64,000 nt of DNA from Chersky-840 sp036511675 (GCA_036511675.1 DATCBU010000102.1:1-64000); one strand, 5' to 3'. Positions 33,596 through 41,390 are shown, numbered from the stretch's first letter. Numbers and translations: made by a program. The notes: generated from the sequence alone by a model not told the origin.

Positions 33596-34504
33596 ATGGA
33601 CGCCCGGGGCGCACTGCGCCTGACGAAGCACCACGGTGCGGGCAACGACTTCCTCGTGCTGCTCGACCCCGATGATCGCCGACGGCTGTCGGCCGCCGAG
33701 GCGCGTGCTCTGTGTGACCGGCACCGGGGCATCGGGGCCGACGGCGTCCTGCGCGCCGTGTCGGGCGCCGGCCCCGCGGCGCTGTCGATGGACCTGCACA
33801 ATGCCGACGGCGGGGTGGCGGAGATGAGCGGCAACGGGATCCGCTGCCTGGTCCAGGCGGCTGTGGACGGCGCCTTGGTGGGCGCCGGGCGCGTGGCTGT
33901 GCAGACCCTGGGGGGGTTGCGCACCGTGGAGTACCGGCCCGGACCGGAACCGGGGGCGGGGTACGGGCGCGTGGACATGGGTCGGGCCGAGCTCGGGCGC
34001 CGGCTCGAGGAGCACGAGCTCGGCGACGCCCGGTGGGGTCGATTCGTCGACATGGGGAATCCCCATGTCGTGCTGTTCGGCTCCAGGCCTGAGGACCACA
34101 CCGTGGGGACCGTCGGGGTGCGCTGGGACCGGTCGGTCCCCGAGGGGGCCAATGTCGAGTTCGTCTGGCCCGGGCCCGGCGCCGGCGAGCTCTCCATGAG
34201 GGTGTGGGAACGCGGGGTGGGTGAAACCCTGGCCTGCGGGACGGGCGCCTGCGCGGTGGTGGCCGCCGCGCACGGGCAGGGCGAGGTCGGCACCCGTGTC
34301 CGGGTCCACAATCCCGGTGGGCCCCTCGACGTGGAGCTCGAGGAGTCCGGGGTCTTCCTGGCCGGACCGACCCAGAAGGTGGGCGACGTCGTGGTCGACG
34401 AGGCGTGGCTGGCCGCATGGGCCGCCGCGCCCGGTGTCGAGCGGGCCCGGGAGCACCGAGACCCACCCGAGGTCGTGGCGACCGAGGTGGCGACTCGACA
34501 GTGA
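33596..34504 (+). CDS. dapF: Diaminopimelate epimerase, Ser in place of first catalytic Cys
   Basis: Converts LL- to meso-diaminopimelate for MurE and lysine. Two mirror-image domains: N-terminal KHHGAGNDFLVLLD and HRGIGADGVL, then NADGGVAEMSGNGIRC. C-terminal: MGNPHVVLFG, GANVEFVW, WERGVGETLACGTGACAV and the closing GPTQKVGDVVVDE. Normally two Cys act as acid and base, in CGNG and CGTG. The second is present (Cys214), but the first is Ser79 (AGC codon, SGNG); a Cys follows at 84. ATG 33596 gives 302 residues. Position between miaA and hflX is the mycobacterial arrangement, supporting orthology. The 3' end overlaps hflX (GTGA). Confidence 0.92.
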   Translation: MDARGALRLTKHHGAGNDFLVLLDPDDRRRLSAAEARALCDRHRGIGADGVLRAVSGAGPAALSMDLHNADGGVAEMSGNGIRCLVQAAVDGALVGAGRVAVQTLGGLRTVEYRPGPEPGAGYGRVDMGRAELGRRLEEHELGDARWGRFVDMGNPHVVLFGSRPEDHTVGTVGVRWDRSVPEGANVEFVWPGPGAGELSMRVWERGVGETLACGTGACAVVAAAHGQGEVGTRVRVHNPGGPLDVELEESGVFLAGPTQKVGDVVVDEAWLAAWAAAPGVERAREHRDPPEVVATEVATRQ

Positions 34505-35763
34505 CGCTCATCGAGCGCAGTTTCCGGGAGCGCATCGTGCTCGTGGGTGTGGTGTTCCCGTGGACGTCGCCTGACTCGGTCGACGCCGATCTCGACGAGC
34601 TGGCCCTCCTCGTGGACACCGCCGGTGCCATCGTGGTGGACCGGGTGGTGCAACGGCGCGACCGCCCCGACCCGGCGACCTTCATCGGGAGAGGCAAGGC
34701 CGAGGAGCTCCATGAGCTGTCGCTGACCCTCGACACCGACACCATCGTGTTCGACGACGAGCTGTCTCCCGCCCAGCAACGCAACCTCGAGAAGATCCTG
34801 GGTCGCACCGCCATCGACCGCACGGCGGTGATCCTCGACATCTTCGCCCAGAACGCCCGTTCCCAGGAGGGCAAGGCCCAGGTGGAATTGGCCCTGTTGC
34901 GGTACCGGCTGCCCCGGCTGCGGGGCAAAGGGTTGACCTTGTCCCAACAGGCCGGTGGCATCGGCACCCGGGGTCCGGGAGAGACCCAGCTCGAAGTGGA
35001 TCGCCGGCGCCTGTTGCGCCGCATGACGCGCCTCGAGGCCGACCTCAAACAGGTCTCCGCCACCCGCCGGACCCAGAGCCGGTCGCGCCTGCGGTCGCGC
35101 CAACGTGTCGTCAGCCTCGTGGGGTACACCAACGCCGGCAAGTCGACGCTGCTCAATTGCCTGACCGATGCGGGCGTGCTCGTCGAGAACCGCCTCTTCT
35201 CGACCCTGGACTCCCGGACCCGCCGGCTGGCCCTGCCCGGAGGCGAGACGGTCCTGGTGTCGGACACGGTGGGGTTCGTGCGCAAGCTCCCGCACCAATT
35301 GGTCGAGGCCTTCCGATCCACGCTCGAGGTGGTCAAAGACGCGGATCTCCTTCTCCACGTGGTGGACGCGTCGGCGCCGGAGCCCGAGATGCAGATCGAC
35401 GCCGTGCGCTCGGTCCTCGACGAGATCGATGCCACCGGCGTGCCCGAGCTGCTCGTGTTCAACAAGGCCGACCGCGCCGCCCAGGCGGCGACGCGCATGG
35501 CCAATGCCTACCCCGACGCCGTGGTCCTGTCGGCTCTCACCGGTGACGGGATCGACCAGTTGCTGCGCGCCCTGGGCGACCGCCTGCGGGTTGCGGACCG
35601 GGTGGTGGAGCTCGTCGTCCCCTTCGAGCGCGGCGACGTCCTCGCCGCCGTGCATCGCGAGGGCGAGGTCGTCGACGAGTCGCACCGCGAAGAGGCCACG
35701 GTGGTCCACGTCGTGCTCGACGAGGCCGGCCGCGCCCGGTTCCGCGAATTCTTGGCGTCATGA
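34501..35763 (+). CDS. hflX: Ribosome-associated GTPase HflX
   Basis: GTPase that binds 50S subunits and splits or rescues stalled ribosomes. GTG 34501 overlaps the dapF stop. The N-terminal HflX domain has ATFIGRGKAEEL, FDDELSPAQQRNLEKIL, DRTAVILDIFAQNARSQEGK and the glycine-rich RLRGKGLTLSQQAGGIGTRGPGE, followed by a helical hairpin. The G domain has GYTNAGKSTLLN, DTVGFV and FNKAD. 420 residues. The stop overlaps the aminotransferase ATG (ATGA). Confidence 0.95.
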   Translation: MTLIERSFRERIVLVGVVFPWTSPDSVDADLDELALLVDTAGAIVVDRVVQRRDRPDPATFIGRGKAEELHELSLTLDTDTIVFDDELSPAQQRNLEKILGRTAIDRTAVILDIFAQNARSQEGKAQVELALLRYRLPRLRGKGLTLSQQAGGIGTRGPGETQLEVDRRRLLRRMTRLEADLKQVSATRRTQSRSRLRSRQRVVSLVGYTNAGKSTLLNCLTDAGVLVENRLFSTLDSRTRRLALPGGETVLVSDTVGFVRKLPHQLVEAFRSTLEVVKDADLLLHVVDASAPEPEMQIDAVRSVLDEIDATGVPELLVFNKADRAAQAATRMANAYPDAVVLSALTGDGIDQLLRALGDRLRVADRVVELVVPFERGDVLAAVHREGEVVDESHREEATVVHVVLDEAGRARFREFLAS

Positions 35764-36992
35764 GCGACCCCGACGTGCCCCAGGGTTTCTCGCCCCCGCC
35801 CTATCCCTACGACCGCCTGGCGTCGGCGGCACAGGCGGCGGCGGCCCATCCCGGCGGAGTGGTGGACCTGTCGGTGGGCACTCCGTGCGACGCGCCCCCT
35901 GCCGCGGTCATCGAGGCCCTCGGCACCTCGGGGGCCGAGCGCGGCTATCCGGCGTCGATCGGCAGCGCAGCCCTGCGGGGGGCGGCGGCGGATTGGATGT
36001 GGCGGCGTTTCGGGGTGTCGGTCGACCCCGGTCAGGTCGCGGCGTGCGTGGGCACCAAGGAGTTCGTCGCTACCGCGGCCTGGTTCCTGCGCCTGCGCAC
36101 CCCCGGTCGTGACACCGTCGTGGCCCCGGCCCTGGCGTACCCGACCTACGCCATGGGGGCTCGCCTGGCCGGCTGCCGGCTGGTGGAGGTCCCCGCCGCC
36201 GCCGACGGCGTCCTCGACCTTTCGGCCGTCAGCGACGCCGATGCCGAGCGCGCCCTGTGTCTGTGGGTGAACAGCCCCTCCAATCCGACCGGCGCTCTGA
36301 CGGACCTCGCCGTCGCCGCGGCGTGGGGGCGGGCCCGGGGGGTGCCGGTGCTCTCGGACGAGTGTTACGCCGAGTTCACCTGGGAGGGCACCCCCACCAC
36401 GGTCGTCCAGGACGGCACCGAGGGCGTCCTCGCCCTGCATTCGTTGTCGAAGCGCTCGAACCTGGCCGGTGTGCGCGTGGGCTTCTACGCTGGTGACGCC
36501 GGGCTCGTCGAGTTCCTGGCCGAGATCCGAAAGCATGCCGGGCTCATGGTGCCGGGGCCGGTCCAAGTCGCCGCGGTCGTGGCGTTGTCCGACGACACCC
36601 ATGTCGCCGAGCAGCGCGAGCGCTACCGCCGGCGACTCGCCCGCCTGGCCGAGATCCTGCGGGGCGCGGGGCTCGAGGTGACGCTGCCCGCCGGGGGTTT
36701 CTATCTGTGGGTGCCGGTGCCGGCGTGGGCCGAGGAGCAAGGCGTGGTCGAAGGACGGCCTGGCGCGTGGGTGCTCACCACGGCGCTGGCCGAGGCGGCC
36801 GGGATGCTCGTCAGCCCGGGCGAGTTCTACGGCGCGCAGGCGGTGGGGTTCGTGCGGGTGGCGGTGGTGCAACCCGACGAACGGATCGAGCTGGTGGCGA
36901 CACGGTTGGCCTCGTCGGACCACCCTCGTCTGGGGCGGCGGTCGGCGGGGCCGGGCCCGGTGCGCTCGGGGGGCAAGGGCGCGGCCCGGTAA
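35760..36992 (+). CDS. dapC: Succinyldiaminopimelate aminotransferase
   Basis: PLP class I/II aminotransferase expected to convert N-succinyl-2-amino-6-ketopimelate to N-succinyl-LL-DAP. Features: VDLSVGTPCDAPP at the N-terminus, GTKEFVATAAWFLRL, the NSPSNPTGAL motif, DECYAEFTWEG, and SLSKRSNLAGVRVGF with the PLP Lys. The 410-residue chain ends in a Gly/Arg-rich tail. Substrate is assigned from its place directly before dapD and dapE. The start overlaps the hflX stop. Confidence 0.92.
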   Translation: MSDPDVPQGFSPPPYPYDRLASAAQAAAAHPGGVVDLSVGTPCDAPPAAVIEALGTSGAERGYPASIGSAALRGAAADWMWRRFGVSVDPGQVAACVGTKEFVATAAWFLRLRTPGRDTVVAPALAYPTYAMGARLAGCRLVEVPAAADGVLDLSAVSDADAERALCLWVNSPSNPTGALTDLAVAAAWGRARGVPVLSDECYAEFTWEGTPTTVVQDGTEGVLALHSLSKRSNLAGVRVGFYAGDAGLVEFLAEIRKHAGLMVPGPVQVAAVVALSDDTHVAEQRERYRRRLARLAEILRGAGLEVTLPAGGFYLWVPVPAWAEEQGVVEGRPGAWVLTTALAEAAGMLVSPGEFYGAQAVGFVRVAVVQPDERIELVATRLASSDHPRLGRRSAGPGPVRSGGKGAAR

Positions 36993-36995
36993 CCT
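36990..36995 (+). promoter_or_regulatory. -10 box TAACCT, leaderless dapD
   Basis: TAACCT overlaps the dapC stop codon and ends 6 nt before the dapD ATG (37002), exactly as TAACCT does between truB and ribF. Confidence 0.5.
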
Positions 36996-37001
36996 CGGAC
37001 G

Positions 37002-37829
37002 ATGGCCGACCTGCCGTCCCGGATCGAAGAGCTGTGGTCCCGGGTGGGCGAGCTGAGCCCCGCCGACACCGACGCCCTGGCCGTGGTGACCGAGGCCATC
37101 GACCTGCTCGACCGGGGTGAGGCCCGCGTGGCCGAGTTGGACCCGAAGACCGGTGATGTCGTCGTTCACAGTTGGCTCAAGACCGCCATCCTGCTGTTGT
37201 TCCGGTTGCGGGCCATGGAGACCGCAGAACTCGGTCCCTTCGAGTTCCACGACAAGCTCCCGCTCAAGGCCGGGTACGAGGCTGCGGGTGTCCGGGTGGT
37301 TCCCGGCGCCTCGGCGCGCTGGGGTTCGTTCCTGGACCGCGGCGTCATCTTGATGCCGAGCTACGTCAACATCGGGGCGCGCGTCGGCACCGACACCATG
37401 GTCGACACGTGGGCCACGGTGGGGTCGTGCGCCCAGATCGGAGCGCGGGTGCATCTGGCCGGTGGCGTGGGCATCGGTGGCGTGCTGGAACCGCCCAACG
37501 CCGCGCCGGTCATGGTGGGCGACGACGCCAACATCGGGAGCCGGTGCATGGTGACCCAGGGGGCGCGGGTGGGGGAAGGGGCCGTGCTGGCCGAGGGAGT
37601 GATCCTCAATCCGAGCATCCCGGTGATCGACGCCACCACGGGCGCCGAGCTCGGCCGGGGCGTGGTGCCGCCCTGGAGCGTGGCTGTGGGCGCCTCGCGC
37701 CGACGGGAGTTCCCCGGGGGCGAGTTCTTCCTGCCCTGTGTGCTCGTCATCAAGCGGCTCGAGCCCGGGGAGCGCCACGACAAGGCCCAGCTCGAGGCAG
37801 CCCTGCGCGAGCACCAGGTCGGCACCTGA
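37002..37829 (+). CDS. dapD: Tetrahydrodipicolinate N-succinyltransferase, E. coli type
   Basis: Transfers succinyl from succinyl-CoA to tetrahydrodipicolinate. Left-handed beta-helix acyltransferase of 275 residues. The central block, MPSYVNIGARVG, TMVDTWATVGSCAQIG and HLAGGVGIGGVLEP, is nearly the same as in E. coli DapD, as is the overall length (274). Most characterised actinomycete DapD enzymes (for example Rv1201c) are a longer, different subgroup, so this form is unexpected here. It follows dapC and precedes dapE. Confidence 0.94.
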   Translation: MADLPSRIEELWSRVGELSPADTDALAVVTEAIDLLDRGEARVAELDPKTGDVVVHSWLKTAILLLFRLRAMETAELGPFEFHDKLPLKAGYEAAGVRVVPGASARWGSFLDRGVILMPSYVNIGARVGTDTMVDTWATVGSCAQIGARVHLAGGVGIGGVLEPPNAAPVMVGDDANIGSRCMVTQGARVGEGAVLAEGVILNPSIPVIDATTGAELGRGVVPPWSVAVGASRRREFPGGEFFLPCVLVIKRLEPGERHDKAQLEAALREHQVGT

Positions 37830-37851
37830 CCCCTGGTCGGGTGCGCACGAC

Positions 37852-38919
37852 ATGACCGATCTGCTGGCGTTGACGGCCGAGCTGGTGGCCATCCCCTCGG
37901 TCAGCCATCACGAGGCCGCCGTGGCCGATCGGGTCGAAGCCGAGCTGCGCCGCGTCCGGCATCTCGACGTATTGCGCTTCGAGGACACGATCGTGGCGCG
38001 GTCCGATCTGGGCCGGGACCGGCGTGTGGTGCTGGCCGGCCACCTCGACACAGTGCCCCCGTTCGACGACACCGGGGCGCGCCTCGACGGGGACACGGTG
38101 TGGGGGCTGGGCTCGGTGGACATGAAGGGTGGCGTGGCCGTGCTCCTCGACTTGGCCGCCACCATCCCGGATCCGGCCGTGGATATCACGGTGGTGCTCT
38201 ATGCATGTGAGGAGGTGGCGCGGCGTGACAACGCGCTGGCCCGCCTGGCCGCCACCCACCCCGCCCTCCTCCATGCCGACGCCGCCGTGTTGTGCGAGCC
38301 CACCGGTGGCGCCGTCGAGGCGGGGTGCCAGGGCACCATGCGGGCGGTGGTGTCTGTCGGGGGACGCCGGGCCCACACCTCGCGTCCGTGGACGGGCGTC
38401 AATGCCGTGCACCGGTTGGGCCCGGTGCTCGCCACCCTGGGGCGCTACGAGCCGCGCCGGGTTGTGCTCGACGGGTGCGAGTACACCGAGCAGCTCCAGG
38501 CGGTAGGCATCGAAGGGGGCGTGGCCGGCAACGTGGTGCCCGACCGCGCCACGGTCACAATTAATTACCGGTTCGCCCCGGACGCCGACGCCGCGGTGGC
38601 CGAGGCGACCCTGCGGCACCTGGTCGGCGGCGCGCTCGACCCCTCGGCCGGTGACGGGATGGAGGTCGTCGAGGTCGCGCCCGGGGCCCCACCGGCGCTA
38701 GGCCATCCTGCGTTGGCGTCGCTGGTGGCCGCCACGGGCGCACCGCCGCGGGCCAAGGTGGGGTGGACCGACGTCGCCACGTTCGCCGAGATCGGGGTGC
38801 CGGCTACCAACTTCGGCCCCGGCGACCCGCTCCTGGCCCACACCCCCGACGAGCACGTGTCGCGCGCTGAGCTCGACCACGCCCGCCAGGTCCTCGCCAC
38901 CTTCTTGCTCTCCGACTGA
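37852..38919 (+). CDS. dapE: Succinyl-diaminopimelate desuccinylase
   Basis: M20 family dizinc amidohydrolase that releases LL-DAP. Metal and catalytic motifs: GHLDTVPP, GLGSVDMKGG, YACEEVA, CEPTGG, and HTPDEHVS near the C-terminus. ATG 37852 gives 355 residues. The actinomycete-type DapE lengths and the SVDMKGG form fit. An AT-rich patch around 38557-38570 (codons for Thr-Ile-Asn-Tyr) stands out but lies within the frame. It completes dapC-dapD-dapE. Confidence 0.94.
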   Translation: MTDLLALTAELVAIPSVSHHEAAVADRVEAELRRVRHLDVLRFEDTIVARSDLGRDRRVVLAGHLDTVPPFDDTGARLDGDTVWGLGSVDMKGGVAVLLDLAATIPDPAVDITVVLYACEEVARRDNALARLAATHPALLHADAAVLCEPTGGAVEAGCQGTMRAVVSVGGRRAHTSRPWTGVNAVHRLGPVLATLGRYEPRRVVLDGCEYTEQLQAVGIEGGVAGNVVPDRATVTINYRFAPDADAAVAEATLRHLVGGALDPSAGDGMEVVEVAPGAPPALGHPALASLVAATGAPPRAKVGWTDVATFAEIGVPATNFGPGDPLLAHTPDEHVSRAELDHARQVLATFLLSD

Positions 38920-38973
38920 CCCTCACCGCCCGACTCGGGCGCGGACCCGGCATCTTCCTGCTGCAAAGTGGTC

Positions 38974-39029
38974 AGGAGATGGCCAGTTCTCCTCCGTAGA
39001 GTGCCCCGAGGGTGCCGATGCTCGGCACC
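38974..39029. promoter_or_regulatory. Two inverted repeats upstream of the VOC gene
   Basis: AGGAGA (38974-38979) and TCTCCT (38988-38993) flank 8 bp; GGTGCCGA (39011-39018) and TCGGCACC (39022-39029) flank 3 bp. Between them TAGAGT (38997-39002) could be a -10. The second repeat would then form a hairpin in the leader, the first an operator over the -35 position. All of this is position-based inference. Confidence 0.35.
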
Positions 39030-39057
39030 GTGATGCCGACCGAAGGGGAGACACCTC

Positions 39058-39429
39058 GTGGACTGGAAGCTCGAGCTCGTGGCGGTGCCCGTGACCGACG
39101 TGGACCGTGCCAAATCGTTCTACACCGACAAGGTGGGATTCACCGCCGACCACGACCACCGGGTCAGCGACGACATGCGCTTCGTGCAGCTCACCCCGCC
39201 GGGCTCGGCGTGCTCGATCGCCATCGGAGAGGGGATCGTCACGTCGACACCGGGATCAGTCCAGGGCCTGCAGCTGGTGGTGCCCGACATCGCCGCCGCC
39301 CATGACGAGCTCGTCGAACGGGGTGTGGAGGTGAGCGAGGTCCAGGACTTCGCCTGGGGATCGTTCGTCTTCTTCAGTGACCCTGACGGCAACGGCTGGG
39401 CCGTGCAGCAGATCCCGGCGCGCTCGTGA
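39058..39429 (+). CDS. VOC (glyoxalase/bleomycin-resistance) family protein
   Basis: 123-residue single vicinal-oxygen-chelate domain: ELVAVPVTDVDRAKSFYTDK at the start, FVQLTPPGSACSIAIG in the middle, and FAWGSFVFFSDPDGNGWAVQQIP at the end, where Asp and the neighbouring residues usually take part in metal or substrate binding. The expected dimer would form the active site. Substrate unknown; lactoylglutathione lyase is not supported. GTG 39058 is preceded by AAGGGGAG. Its end converges on lexA with 13 bp between. Confidence 0.85.
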   Translation: MDWKLELVAVPVTDVDRAKSFYTDKVGFTADHDHRVSDDMRFVQLTPPGSACSIAIGEGIVTSTPGSVQGLQLVVPDIAAAHDELVERGVEVSEVQDFAWGSFVFFSDPDGNGWAVQQIPARS

Positions 39430-39442
39430 TCTCCGAGTCATC

Positions 39443-40072
39443 TCAGAGCTTGCGAAGGACGGTGACGACCCGGCCGTAGATCGTCACCTCGTCGGGCGCG
39501 AACTCCATGGGCGAGAAGGCGGCGTTGGCAGGGGAGAGCACGATCTTCCCCCGGCGACGGGCGAAGGTCTTGACGGTGCCCTCGTCGCCGGGGATCCCCG
39601 CCACCACCACGTCGCCGTTGTCGGCATCGGGTTGCTGGCGCACGACGACGAAGTCGCCGTCGAAGATGCCCGCCTCGATCATCGACTCACCGCGTACCCG
39701 CAGCATAAAGACCGATCCAGAGCCCGTGAAGTCCTCGGGGAGCGGAAGCAACTCCTCCACGTTCTCGCTGGCGAGCACTCCGGTCCCGGCCGCCACGTCC
39801 CCCAGGAGGGGCACGTGGCGGACCGGGCTGGCTGCCATGGCGGCCCGGGAAGAGGGGTCGAAGCGCACTTCCATGGCGCGGGGCTTGGAGGGGTCGCGCC
39901 GCAGGTACCCCTCGCGCTGGAGCACGGCCAGATGGGCGTGGACGGTCGACGACGAGGTCAGCCCGACGGCCTCGCCGATCTCGCGCACCGACGGCGGATA
40001 GCCCTGCTCTCGCAGGCTGTCGCCGATGAATTCGAGGATCTCGAGTCGTTTTCCGGTGAGTGCCTCGGCCAT
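39443..40072 (-). CDS. lexA: SOS repressor LexA
   Basis: Winged-helix repressor and latent Ser-Lys protease. ATG 40072 has GAGGAGA upstream; 209 residues. DNA-binding domain: LEFIGDSLREQGYPPSVREIGEAVGL then STVHAHLAVLQREGYL. Self-cleavage site Ala95-Gly96 (GDVAAGTGV). Catalytic Ser130 in GESM and Lys168 in GTVKTFARR. Two LexA boxes lie on its own promoter and two on the divergent LysM gene, so autoregulation is strongly supported. The lexA, LysM protein, nrdR order is that of Rv2720, Rv2719c, Rv2718c. Confidence 0.97.
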   Translation of the reverse strand: MAEALTGKRLEILEFIGDSLREQGYPPSVREIGEAVGLTSSSTVHAHLAVLQREGYLRRDPSKPRAMEVRFDPSSRAAMAASPVRHVPLLGDVAAGTGVLASENVEELLPLPEDFTGSGSVFMLRVRGESMIEAGIFDGDFVVVRQQPDADNGDVVVAGIPGDEGTVKTFARRRGKIVLSPANAAFSPMEFAPDEVTIYGRVVTVLRKL

Positions 40073-40136
40073 GTCGCTCTCCTCGTCCCGATCCGCCGTC
40101 GGTGGGGTGATGGTGTCCCCGGATGTACCCGGAGGG

Positions 40137-40195
40137 CGAACACCAGTTCGTGACACCGTACCCCCCGAGGGCCCCCCGGATCAAACACCTGTTCG
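40137..40195 (-). promoter_or_regulatory. lexA promoter with two LexA boxes
   Basis: Box 1: CGAACACCAGTTCG (40137-40150). Box 2: CAAACACCTGTTCG (40182-40195). On the minus strand a -35 TTGATC (40179-40184) and -10 TACGGT (40155-40160) are separated by 18 bp. Box 2 overlaps the -35 and box 1 covers the start site. Boxes match the actinomycete LexA site, CGAAC-N4-GTTCG, with one mismatch in box 2. Confidence 0.85.
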
Positions 40196-40293
40196 TGAAG
40201 GGGCCTCCACGCTGGGCCGGAGCGGTGTCACACCCCCGTGCGATGGTGTGGCCATGGCCGTCGACGCACATCGCCGGAGGGATCCGCGTCCCC

Positions 40294-40346
40294 TTGACAC
40301 GAACACCTGTTCGTGGTGTGATGAGGGCGTGACGAACACCTGTTCG
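40294..40346 (+). promoter_or_regulatory. LysM-gene promoter with two LexA boxes
   Basis: TTGACA (40294-40299), 17-bp spacer, TGTGAT (40317-40322). Box 3, CGAACACCTGTTCG (40300-40313), lies exactly in the spacer. Box 4, the same 14-mer (40333-40346), lies just after the start site. Both boxes are exact CGAAC-N4-GTTCG palindromes, so tight SOS control is expected. Confidence 0.87.
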
Positions 40347-40372
40347 ACTCGATCGACGCCGGGGACTGTCTG

Positions 40373-40882
40373 ATGGCTGTCGCCCTGTCCCCGATCCCCT
40401 CCGGCCGTCGGAGCCCTCGGGCGTCTCTGCGTGTGGTCGCCCCGGGCACCCCGGTGGCCCCGGCCCGCCCGGCCCGGCGCAGCGTCACCGCCAACCGGCC
40501 TCTGTTCCAGTCCGAGCCCGACCTTCGTCGCCACCTGGTGCGTCCCACGCGCGCCGGGTGCATCGAAGATGGTCGGACGACCCGGCCGAGCGCCGCGGTG
40601 CGGCGCCGACGGGTCGCGCTCGGAACGGTGGCGGCGGGCTTGCTCGTCGCCCTCGCCCTGCCGTGGAGCGGTACCGGGGGTTCCCTCGCCACCCCCGGTA
40701 CCGCTCTGGCGGGGGAGCGGGTCATCGCCCACCAGCCGTACGTGGTCCAGCGGGGCGACACCCTGTGGTCCATCGCCGTCCGACTCGACCCGACGGGAGA
40801 TCCGCGGCCAGTGGTGGCGAAGCTCGAGGCCGAGACGGGGGGCCCCGACGTCGTCCCCGGGGAGCAGCTCACCCTTCCCTGA
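40373..40882 (+). CDS. SOS-controlled LysM membrane protein (ChiZ/YneA-like)
   Basis: 169 residues: a long basic cytosolic tail (1-80), one transmembrane helix (about 81-98), and an extracytoplasmic LysM domain (about 122-169, YVVQRGDTLWSIAVRLDP). The architecture of one helix plus LysM, divergence from lexA and two LexA boxes match Bacillus YneA and mycobacterial Rv2719c (ChiZ), which delay cell division after DNA damage. Sequence similarity outside LysM is low, so the role is inferred from architecture and location. GGGGA lies 7 nt before the ATG. Confidence 0.82.
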   Translation: MAVALSPIPSGRRSPRASLRVVAPGTPVAPARPARRSVTANRPLFQSEPDLRRHLVRPTRAGCIEDGRTTRPSAAVRRRRVALGTVAAGLLVALALPWSGTGGSLATPGTALAGERVIAHQPYVVQRGDTLWSIAVRLDPTGDPRPVVAKLEAETGGPDVVPGEQLTLP

Positions 40883-40900
40883 CGGCTCGAAGAGTGGCAC

Positions 40901-40906
40901 TACGGT
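40901..40906 (+). promoter_or_regulatory. -10 box TACGGT, leaderless nrdR
   Basis: TACGGT ends 7 nt before GTG 40914, in the short gap after the LysM gene, so nrdR may be transcribed apart from the SOS promoter. Confidence 0.4.
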
Positions 40907-40913
40907 GGGACCG

Positions 40914-41384
40914 GTGCGGTGTCCGTGGTGCCAGAGCCTGGAGGACAAGGTCGTCGACTCGCGCCTGGCCGAGGACGGCGTCGCCATCCGCCGTCGCCGC
41001 GAGTGCCTGTCGTGTAACCGCCGCTTCACCACCTACGAGCGCCTCGAGGAGGCACCCCTGTGGGTGGTCAAGCGGGCCGGACAACGCGAGCCGTTCGACC
41101 GCGCCAAGGTCGTGTCGGGCGTGAGGGCTGCCACCAAGAACCGGCCCGTGACCGAGGAGCGACTCGAAGAGATCGCCCAGCAAGTGGAGGAGGCCTTACG
41201 GGGGGAGGGCGCCGAGGTGTCGAGCCAGCAGATCGGCGTGGCCGTGCTGGAGCGCCTGCGTGAAGTCGACGACGTCGCGTACCTTCGGTTCGCCTCGGTG
41301 TACAAGGGATTCGAGGACCTGGGTGACTTCCAGCGTGAGGTGGGACTCCTCACCAAGACGACCGAGCCCAAGCGCAGGGCCTGA
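40914..41384 (+). CDS. nrdR: Transcriptional repressor NrdR
   Basis: Zinc-ribbon/ATP-cone repressor of ribonucleotide reductase genes. The start was placed at GTG 40914 so that the protein begins MRCPWC, matching the family. The zinc ribbon is Cys3 and Cys6 with CLSCNRR further on (about 31-37). The ATP cone begins WVVKRAGQREPFDRAKVVSGV. The chain ends after VDDVAYLRFASVYKGFEDLGDF. 156 residues. No ribonucleotide reductase gene is in the window. Confidence 0.96.
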   Translation: MRCPWCQSLEDKVVDSRLAEDGVAIRRRRECLSCNRRFTTYERLEEAPLWVVKRAGQREPFDRAKVVSGVRAATKNRPVTEERLEEIAQQVEEALRGEGAEVSSQQIGVAVLERLREVDDVAYLRFASVYKGFEDLGDFQREVGLLTKTTEPKRRA

Positions 41385-41390
41385 CCTCGG

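Noticed and set aside
38557..38570. AT-rich patch in dapE as a possible origin or transfer scar
   Set aside because: Only four codons (Thr-Ile-Asn-Tyr) inside an intact, conserved reading frame.
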